Notes under the pieces: generated by a model | The model's input: only the letters and a program-made list of their open reading frames with translations | What the model was told of the DNA's origin: nothing | Database searches by the model: none | Assembly (NCBI GenBank): GCA_012295275.1 | Contig: CM022673.1 | Location: 24,949,761 to 24,988,260 of the forward strand | DNA: 38,500 nt | Source of the DNA: Chrysomallon squamiferum | Lineage: Eukaryota > Mollusca > Gastropoda > Neomphalida > Peltospiridae | Direction: 5' to 3' | Position numbers and translations under genes: made by a program | Shown here: piece after piece, positions 23,067 to 34,000 of the stretch | How positions within the stretch are numbered: the stretch's first letter is position 1 | Layout: each line of letters begins with the position of its first letter

Positions 23067-23452
23067 TTTCCACTGAAGCAATTTTTATTTTTTTCATTTG
23101 GTTTCTGATGGAGTTGTCTCCTCTTTGATTATCCGTTATTTAATCTTCAGAATTACTTTTAAAAAGAAAACGAATCAGCTCAGCTTGTAACTTTTTCCTC
23201 ACTGTCTTGCTATCAGTAAACTCACAATCTTGTCTCCACAACACCCATAGTTAACATACATTTTAAATATTTACTGTGTTTTCTTGTTTAGTGTAACTAT
23301 ATACTCAGATAAGAAAAAATATATTTCTTCATTTAATTAATTAATTATTTCTGGCTGGATACCTCTGTGTTCAAAACCCACGAACACACTAAACACAGCC
23401 CAGCCAACATGAACAAGCACCATGTCAAGGAATCGGAGACGATGACCCCCCA
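21215..23452 (-). other. probable PRKAG 3'UTR
   Basis: AT-rich noncoding sequence downstream of the proposed PRKAG stop. It includes poly(T) at about 21463-21487, a 22141-22155 T run, an A/G-rich stretch near 22255-22310 and a very long poly(A) tract at 22984-23064. No gene is seen. The extent depends on which poly(A) site is used. Confidence 0.4.
22984..23064. repeat. long poly(A) tract
   Basis: Nearly 80 bases of A with two short interruptions. It could be a genuine homopolymer or the tail of a retroposed element on the plus strand. No element body was recognised beside it. Confidence 0.9.
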
Positions 23453-23544
23453 TCATGATGTGGGCTGGCTGTTACGAGTAACATAGCAACCAGCTGCTAG
23501 TAGTCTTTGCTGAATGTGTTGCACATTGGGATGATGATGATAAG
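23453..23544 (-). CDS. PRKAG: probable PRKAG terminal coding exon
   Basis: The minus-strand acceptor AAGGATTTTTCAG (exon edge 23544) receives the phase 1 donor of the array. It gives an open frame of 30 codons ([19 protein letters not shown]..., ending NSQPTS) to TGA at 23455-23453. Vertebrate gamma genes also have an intron at this point, followed by a short divergent tail, which supports the placement. GC content rises locally. The tail itself is not recognised, so this could be a chance open frame. Confidence 0.5.
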
Positions 23545-23787
23545 CTGAAAAATCCTTGCTGGTTTCTCACTGGTGCCGTTAGAAACAAAATCCAGTTCAT
23601 CTTCTACAGTGAATGATCACAGTTCTAGAATTATCCTGAGTATTTGCATATCAAGATTTTTTCTCTGCACCTATCAGTTCAAAATAAAAACATCTATATA
23701 TATATATATATCTTCATTTAGTTAAACATGCTTCAGACCATTTTTATATATTTATTTTCCTTCATCTTTAGTTATATATAATAATAA

Positions 23788-23842
<55 letters not shown>

Positions 23843-26800
23843 CAATAATAATTAATAATAATAACATATATTCATCCATCTTCACTTCTGAAATAGCAGA
23901 CATAGATTTACTCTTATTTAAATGTAGGTAAAATATCTTTCAAACTTAACCAAACAATAATAATAATAAGATAAAAACAACAAACAAAAAATGGATGTTT
24001 AGCAGTGCCAATGCGATTGTCAAACAGCAGAAATTATATAAACAAATTAGAAATTACTGACGAGTCTAAATTACCAAGTATTTTTACACAGATTTATCTC
24101 CCATACAAAGTTTGGTTTGCAGCATTACAACATGTTCATTGTCAAAACTGAAACTTTCGCTAAGAAATATGATAATAATAAACAGCAGCCCATGTTTTAA
24201 CTTACCCATAGGTTTAAGAACTATGTAGGTGAGAAGATCAGACAGTGTTTTAACTTACCCATAGGTTTAAGAACTATGTAGGTGAGAAGATCAGACAGTG
24301 TTTTAACTTACCCATAGGTTTAAGAACTATGTAGGTGAGAAGATCAGTGTTTTAACTTACCCATAGGTTTAAGAACTATGTAGGTGAAATAGTGTTTTAA
24401 CTAACCCATAGGTTTAAGAACTATGTAGGTGAGATAGTGTTGCAACATACCCATAGGGTTTAAGAACAATGTATTTGATGAAAATCAAAAGTGTTTTAAT
24501 TTACCCACAGGTTTAAGAACTATGATAAAGGTAAAAAAAGTGTTTTAAAAATCTACCCAATAAGGTAAAAGAACTGTGTAGGATGTGAAGATCAGCCAGT
24601 ATTTTAACTTACCCATAAGGTTTAAGAACTATGAGGTGAGATAGTGTTTTAACTCAAAGTTAGGTTTGAAAAATTTTGAAGGCCAGAAGATCAAATTTAA
24701 ATTTACCCATAGGTTTATTCCTTAAATTTTTGAGAAAGGTCAGACAGGGAGAGAAAACAACTGTTGAAGTTTAGAGATTTTTTTTTTTTCCTCCTCATCA
24801 ACCACAATAATAATTTTGAAACCTGAAAAACAAATCATTTGTAAACAGTTTCCATTAATAATTTAGAAATAAAAAATGACTTAAATGACTAAAAATAATA
24901 AATTATAATAATAATAATAACAAAATAATAATAACAGTAATAATAATAATAAACAGTAGTAATAATAATGATATATTAATAATAATAATAATAATAAATA
25001 GTAGTAGTAATAATAATAACAATAAATAATAAAAATAATTAACAACAATAATAATAAAACAACAAAACCGACACTTACTTCAGCTTTGACAATTTTATCC
25101 ATCACTGTCTCCAGTGTATCATCCTGTCTACACTTGGCCACGCCTTCGTAACCCTGGCGACACAAAACAGTGAGAAAAAATACAGTTCTGTTATTTAGAT
25201 TTTACTGATGACATCTGTTTACAAAGGTTTAATAGAATAAAAATCACACTGTCCAAGGAACTGCCACAAAACTTCCTTATTAACCCACCTGCCACTGTAT
25301 TTCAGCATCCATTATTAATAATATGTTAAAAATATGTAAGAAGTCATTTTAAAAAATGCAAGTATTACATAACATTTATTCTAATTTTCTGAAATTTTGC
25401 AATTTGTATTGCTTAATCGAAAAGTCAGTTATTTCCATGAATACAGTTTCATATCTAAATGCATTTATTTTTGTTCATTCTGAACGTATTAATCAAACAT
25501 TCCTAATAAAAAATTAGTAATGTAAAATCAGATGTTACAGAAAAGGAAAAAAGAAACCATGACTTTAATGAAATCTCTTCGAGGTTCATAGAATTGTAAT
25601 GTGGTGTCAAGTATTTAACTAACCTCTGTTCTGTGTTTGAGAGCCTGTGAAATGGTTATATCCAAGTTGTTGTAGGTTTTCTCAGCAGCAAGATTCTGAT
25701 ATAATAATAATAATAATAATATAAATAATAATGATTACCTGAGTACAAAATGACTTGTAATGTTTTTTATAATACATCATAAAAGAGAAGAAAAAACCCA
25801 CTAATATTTGTGATATTATTTTTCAACTGATAATTCTGCAAAATTATATCTTTTCACTTACAACAATATGAAAATGGTGAAACTGAGGTGTTTTTAATAT
25901 AACATAACATCAAGTTTTAAATTACAAAAAGGAGTAAAATTAGATATTTGAACTTACAATGACATCGAACTTGGCATAAATATCGACAACTTTCTGTTCC
26001 TCATTGACTACTGGCAATGCAGATATTCTGTTATCAACAAACAGGTTGAGAGCCTTGATCAGTGGTGTGTCTGGAGTTGTCTACAAGAACAATACAACTT
26101 ATTATTACACTTCTCAACCATCTTTACTGTCACAGCTACCACTTAAATTAATAAACCTGTACTATTTTATAGGTGTCACTATTACCACTTAAATTAATAT
26201 ACCTGTACTATTTTATAGCTGTCACTATTACCACTTAAATTAATATACCTGTACTATTTTATAGCTGTCACTATTACCACTTAAATTAACATACCTATAC
26301 TATTTTATAGCTGTCACTATTACCATTTAAATTAACATACCTATACTATTTTATAGCTGTCACTATTACCACTTAAATTAATATACCTATACTATTTTAT
26401 AGCTGTCACTATTACCACTTAAATTAACATACCTATACTATTTTATAGGTGTCTCTATTACCATTTAAATTAACATACCTATACTATTTTATAGCTGTCT
26501 CTGTTACCACTTAAATTAATATACCTGTACTATTTTATAGTTGTCTCTATTACCATTTAAATTAACATACCTATACTATTTTATAGCTGTCACTATTACC
26601 ACTTAAATTAATATACCTATACTATTTTATAGCTGTCACTATTACCACTTAAATTAACATACCTATACTATTTTATAGGTGTCTCTATTACCATTTAAAT
26701 TAACATACCTATACTATTTTATAGCTGTCTCTGTTACCACTTAAATTAATATACCTGTACTATTTTATTGTTGTCACTATTACCACTTACATTAATGTAC

Positions 26801-28000
26801 CCATACTATCTTATAGCTGTCACTATTACCACTTAAATTAATATACCTTTACTATTTCATAACTGTCATTATTACCACTTAAATTAACATACCTATACTA
26901 TTTTATAGTTGTCGCTATTACCACTTAAATTAACATACCTATACTATTTTATAGTTGTCGCTATTACCACTTAAATTAATATACCTATACTATTTTATAG
27001 ATGTCACTATTACCACTTAAATTAACATACCTATACAAGTATTATTTGAAAAACATCTAATTATTTTTATTGGCAGCTATAGCTGTCACAATTTTTCACT
27101 TGCATTTAAATACCCATACAAAAACGATACTTATTAACCAAATGTATTAACCTCTAATCCATCTTTACATAATTTCCACTTGCATTATATGAACAACAGT
27201 CACTTATTTAGTGCTAAAAACTCAGCTAGGACAGAATCTGTGATGTTATGTTTCACAGTTTAATTAGTCCAGCACGACTGCTCATTGTTATTTACTTTTA
27301 CCACAGGTTTTATTTTTTATTTTATTTGTTTATTTATTTTTTTATTATTATTGTTTTTTTTTACATGTTATGGTAATACTGACAGTGGCAGAGAAAAGGT
27401 TAATGGCATGTAGAAAGCTGACTACATTAAAAACAACAAATTTTCATTTTACTATGCTGTGTCATGAATTTGTATTTTTTTTTTAAAAAGAGGCTTCATT
27501 TTAATTATATATTTTTTTTATAACTCATTTACATTGTAAGTGCGTATAAATTCAAAATATTCTAAAAAACAAATTTATTAAGTTTTTCATGAGCTGTTTT
27601 AACTTTTATATATGTGTGTATGTGTATATATGTGTGTCTGTGTTTATATGTGTGTCTGTGTTTATATGTGTACATGTGTGTGTGTGTGTGTGTGTGTAAA
27701 TGTGAGAGAGAGAGAGAGAGAGAGAGATAATGCAATGTTATGAACATTGTGGTTGAAATATTGCACATATTAACAATGATATAACAAAACATTTGTGCAC
27801 AAATGCTGACAGACAGACAAACAGACATGCTATTAAAATACCTACTGTGATAACATTGTCATAAGTTCCTATTCTCAGTTCATTCATTGTTTTCTGCATA
27901 AAACTTGGTTTAGGTAACTCTTGAACCTAAAAACAAAAACACCACTTGTTACATATTGAAATAAAAATTCTTTATTTTTACAGTTTTAAATATATATATA

Positions 28001-28031
<31 letters not shown>

Positions 28032-31000
28032 AATAAAAAAAAAACATTAAATAAAATTAATAAATAAAACAATCTATCTGTCAAACATATCATTAAAGGA
28101 ACCAAACACATATTACATCTTTCTTATAAATTTTTCAGTAATAAAATTTCTTCTTCTTTTAACAAAATGAGATCATTTGAGACATTTAATTTAAAAAAAA
28201 AAATGTTCTTTCAATATTATTTATTATCTATTTACAAAGTACTTGAAAAATTTTATGTCATTATATCTATTATTAACACAGAGTGAAGTTTAGAATAATA
28301 TCCAACTATATATATATATATATATATATATATTCTTTTTGTAAGACCTATTTAATCACTGACCCTGTAAACAACAACCAAAAATAGTTAATGATATAAT
28401 AATTGGTTTGAAAATAAGCCTAAACTCCAAAGTAAGCCTAAACTCCAAAATATCTGGAAGGAGAATATTGATTGTTGCTATTCTGAAAATGGCAAAAACT
28501 TGAAAAATCTGTAGGGCAGGGTTTATTATTTTTTTTCTCATTATTTCTAATAACATTAGCTAAGTTTGTTTATGACCTTAGAAGCTGATTAATTTTTCTG
28601 TTTTTTTCTCTTTTATGGTTTAGCTGTAATCCTATTTTTATGAAAGGTATGATGTGCGTACATAGAGATGCAGGAAGCGCAGTATTCTCTTGTGAGTAAG
28701 AATGTAGATGGCGTTGCCGGTGATTTTGTCGACCACTGGCAGTCTGTGTACGTGATTGTAGATGAGTTCCTTGACAGCGTCATAGAGGCTGGCGTCAGGG
28801 TGAATACACACAAAAGACTTCTGTTTCTTCTCTAGCACTTCTGTCACAAACGTGAAAAAAGTAAAAAATAATAAAAATAATAGTATGTATATCTGAGTAG
28901 TGAATAATAATTAAAGAACAAAAAAATATTAAATGATTAATGTATTCTGCTTTTCATCAGTTGTTTTTCACTGAGAGTTATTATTGTAACGTGTGTTGTG
29001 TGTTTATAAAGATCAAAATGGAGGCTTTTTGTGATTTTATAAAAAGGATGCACACGCACAACATACATATAACACAGGTAACAAAATTAATAGTTTAATT
29101 TATTATTTTCTTAACGACATTTTAAATAATATATAACTTAGTCTTAAAAACAACTGAAAAAAGTGTATGCAATATTTTTACTGATTTCAGGAAAAAACTC
29201 AAATAAATTGTGAAAAGTACATTTAAGAAATCTTTTTAAAATCAGGCTAATCTTGGATTACCCTAAACTGGACATTTCTTATCACCTAAGAACAGAAAAA
29301 TGTGTCAGTCTGTGTAACAAAACAATCCAGTGAAAACAAGTAATGAGATTTATCAAGACAGTACGTCATAAGTGACTTTAATACTTTATTAGTTGCTCCA
29401 GTAAGTAAATGTTAGACAGTTGTTCCAGTGAAACAGTTTAAAAGTAAATGTTAGACAGTTGTTCAGTACAACAGCTTACAAGTAAATGTTAGACAGTTGT
29501 TCAATAAAACAGTTTACAAGTAAATGTTAGACATCAGTTGTTCCAGTAAACAGTCTACAAGTAAATGTTAGACATTAGTTGTACCAGTAAACAGTTTACA
29601 AGTAAATGTTAGACATTAGTTGTCCCAATAAACAGTCTACAAGTAAATGTTAGACATTAGTTGTACCAGTAAACAGTCTACAAGTAAACAGTCTACAAGT
29701 AAATGTTAGACATTAGTCGTACCAGTAAACAGTTTACAAGTAAATGTTAGACATCAGTTGTTCCAGTAAACGGTCTACAAGTAAATGTTAGACATTAGTT
29801 GTTCCAGTAAACGGTCTACAAGTAAATGTTAGACATTAGTTGTTCAAGTAAACAGTTTACAAGTAAATGTTAGACATTAGTTGTCCCAGTAAACAGTCTA
29901 CAAGTAAATGTTAGACACTAGTTTTTCCAGTAAACAGTCTACAAGTAAATGTTAGACACTAGTTGTTCCAGTAAACAGTCTACAAGTAAATGTTAGACAT
30001 CAGTTGTTCAGAATAACAGTTTACAAGTAAATGTTAGACATCAGTTGTTCCAGTAAACGGTCTACAAGTAAATGTTAGACATTAGTTGTTCAAGTAAACA
30101 GTTTACAAGTAAATGTTAGACATTAGTTGTCCCAGTAAACAGTCTACAAGTAAATGTTAGACACTAGTTGTTCCAGTAAACAGTCTACAAGTAAATGTTA
30201 GACACTAGTTGTTCAAGTAAACAGTCTACAAGTAAATGTTAGACATTAGTCGTACCAGTAAACAGTTTACAAGTAAATGTTAGACATTAGTTGTTCAACT
30301 AAACAGTCTACAAGTAAATGTTAGACATTAGTCGTACCAGTAAACAGTTTACAAGTAAATGTTAGACATCAGTTGTTCCAGTAAACGGTCTACAAGTAAA
30401 TGTTAGACATTAGTTGTTCCAGTAAACAGTCTACAAGTAAATGTTAGACATCAGTTGTTCAGAATAACAGTCTACAAGTAAATGTCAGACATTAGTTGTC
30501 CCAGTAAACAGTCTACAAGTAAATGTTAGACACTAGTTTTTCCAGTAAACAGTCTACAAGTAAATGTTAGACACTAGTTGTTCCAGTAAACAGTCTACAA
30601 GTAAATGTTAGACATCAGTTGTTCAGAATAACAGTTTACAAGTAAATGTTAGACATCAGTTGTTCCAGTAAACGGTCTACAAGTAAATGTTAGACATTAG
30701 TTGTTCAAGTAAACAGTTTACAAGTAAATGTTAGACATTAGTTGTCCCAGTAAACAGTTTACAAGTAAATGTTAGACATCAGTTGTTCCAGTAAACGGTC
30801 TACAAGTAAATGTTAGACATTAGTTGTTCAAGTAAACAGTTTACAAGTAAATGTTAGACATTAGTTGTCCCAGTAAACAGTCTACAAGTAAACAGTCTAC
30901 AAGTAAATGTTAGACATTAGTCGTACCAGTAAACAGTTTACAAGTAAATGTTAGACATCAGTTGTTCCAGTAAACAGTCTACAAGTAAATGTTAGACATT

Positions 31001-34000
31001 AGTTGTTCCAGTAAACAGTCTACAAGTAAATGTTAGACATTAGTTGTTTAAACAGTTTACAAGTAAATGTTAGACATTAGTTGTCCCAGTAAACAGTCTA
31101 CAAGTAAATGTTAGACATTAGTTTTTCCAGTAAACAGTCTACAAGTAAATGTTAGACACTAGTTGTTCCAGTAAACAGTCTACAAGTAAATGTTAGACAT
31201 CAGTTGTTCAGAATAACAGTTTACAAGTTCCAGACAAACAGTCTACAAGTAAATGTTAGACATTAGTTGTCCCAGTAAACAGTCTACAAGTAAATGTTAG
31301 ACATTAGTACTTCCAGTAAACAGTCTACAAGTAAATGTTAGACATTAGTAGTTCCAGTAAACAGTCTACAAGTAAATGTTAGACATTAGTACTTACCAGT
31401 AAACAGTTTACAAGTAAATGTTAGACATTAGTCGTTCCAGTAAACAGTCTACAAGTAAATGTTAGACATTAGTCAGTTTCCAGTTAAACATCAGTTGTTC
31501 CAGTAAACGGTCTACAAGTAAATGTTAGAAATGTTAGAAATTAGTCTACAAGTAAATGTTAGACATCAGTTGTTCAGAATAACAGTAAAGTAAATGTCAG
31601 ACATTAGTTGTTCCAGTAAACAGTTTACAAGTAAATGTGAGAAATAGTTGTTTAAACATTAGTTGTTCCAATAAAAACAGTCTACAAGTAAACAGTCTAC
31701 AAGTAAACAGTCTACAAGTAAACAGTTTACAAGTAAATGTTAGACATTAGTCGTTCCAATAAACAGTCTACAAGTAAACAGTCTACAAGTAAATGTTAGA
31801 CATTAGTTGTTCCAGTAAACAGTTTACAAGGAAATGTTAGACAATAGTTGTTCCAGTAAAAGTCTACAAGTAAATGTCAGACATTAGTTGTTCCAGTAAA
31901 CAGTCTACAAGTAAATGTTAGACATTAGTTGTTCCAGTAAACAGTCTACAAGTAAATGTCAGACATTAGTTGTTCCAATAAACAGTCTACAAGTAAATGT
32001 TAGATATTAGTTGTTCCAATAAACAGTCTACAAGTAAACAGTTTACAAGTAAATGTTAGACTGACCTCTCCACGTGTCTATCTTGTGTTCCTCCAGCTCA
32101 TCCATTCGGACCTGCAAATAAACACATTTACATGACAATCACTAAGAACACTTCATTATTTTACAAAAACAACACACTGCTGTTACATTTAAACTTACAA
32201 AATAATTTACAATTTACAAATCATTGCAGTTTGCAGGACAGAGAGCAGCTTTTAACAAAGAGCGTTACATAAAAAAACCAGGTGATGCATCAATACACTT
32301 TAAAAACTTATTTTTAAATAGATGTTTTATACCTAAACACATATAGCAGCTTGCAGCAAAATACAAATAATAGATACAATGTGAACATTAAATGATTAAA
32401 AAGCTTCAAGCAACTTGATCATAGCTGAATTCATTTTATTTATCATTAACTAGTTTTTCAAAATATAATTTGGTAATGGAAGTTGTTTTTATCTATTTGT
32501 AGCTATTATTGTTTCTTTGCATTTAATGAGAAAAAGCTGACAGAAATGAGTTTTAAACACAAAAAATTTGAAAAAGAGACCTGTCATCTGATATTTAGCC
32601 TGCGAGTTGACATTCTAAAAATGGATCTAGGTAAAGATGTTTCGCATTTAATTGTCAATGCACAGTGAAGATGTGGTTTCTATTTCATGCCTGGCAGATC
32701 TCTATGTTAATGTTTGTGTAGTGCAAAACTAATTTATTTTTAGGGTGCTGTTTAACAAATTTCTGAGCCATGTTTATTCATTATCTACCTACATACCTAC
32801 CTAAATATATATATTATATAACACACTAAAAGATACTAATACATACACATGTATAGACAGACTATCATACATACGTGTATATATAAACACTCAAAATCAG
32901 CCACCAATACCAAGAAATATAGTTACCCAAATAATAAAAATAATAATAATAATAAACAATAACATAATAATAACAACAATAACAATAACATAATAATAAC
33001 AAATGAAAAGTAAAATGCTTTAAATATTAAACCCAATCAGTGACAATACAGAGAACTGCCCACATGACTGTTTATCTGAGTTAGTATTCCATGACAGACA
33101 CAAGAAAGAGACCAGACAAGAACAGATATACATTACAGTGTGACAACCAAGTAACAAGCAACAAGAAGATTAATTTTAGCAGACACATGTAAAGCATTAG
33201 CAGCTGTAGAAAACTAATATTCTATTTTAATCTCTGCTTCAGGTTTTCCAAATTAACTGTAATTAATGCTGTAAATGCTTAGTGCAGGAACCTGACTGTG
33301 ATTTTAATTAGTGACCTATCTCTGTTTTTGAGTTAGTGACAGAATAACAAACTGAAACTCATCACCAGACTATATCCACACAGCTATTAATTTTAATGAG
33401 TCAGCTATGATTCGGAATTATGCAACTAGCAATAATTTTGAATTAATGATCCAGATCTAATAATAATTTTGAATTAATGATCCAGATCTAATAATAATTT
33501 TGAATTAATGACCTAGATCTAATAATAATTTTGAATTTATGACCTAGATCTAATAATAATTTTGAATTAATGATCCAGATCTAATAATAATTCTGAATTC
33601 ATGAACTAGATCTAATCATTTTGAATATTATACCTAGATCTGATAATAATTTTGAAGAGATGAACTAGATCTAATAATAATTTTGAATTAATCAGTTGCA
33701 ACCATTAAAAATTCCCTGAGTTTTTACTGCTGCCTGATTTTAAAATGAACACAAAATGACATACACAACAAGCTTACAACAGAAAGATTTCAACAACACA
33801 GTTCAGCAACTGTACATAAAAAATAAAATTACATAAACACAGAACTGAAATGCATTACTAAAAGCCTGAACTAATTATTTAGCTTTTTCAGTTTTGCTTA
33901 ATCAGTATTAACTTTTTTTTTTTTGGTGCATCTGTCTCTGTTCTAATTATTTCTGTTTTATTAGTTTTGTTTAATCTGTATTTATTTATTTTTCTCTGTT

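Noticed and set aside
26160-26990. CTATTTTATAG in each 46-bp unit as a MEF2-type site array
   Set aside because: The MEF2 consensus needs four A/T bases between CTA and TAG; here there are five, so the match fails.
29390-32060. 41-bp array as a CRISPR-like repeat-spacer locus
   Set aside because: Repeats are directly contiguous with no unique spacers, in a eukaryotic intron, with ordinary minisatellite variation.
32483-32668. 61-codon open frame in the large PRKAG intron
   Set aside because: It has no motif or composition to set it apart from chance, and no splice signals suit either gene.
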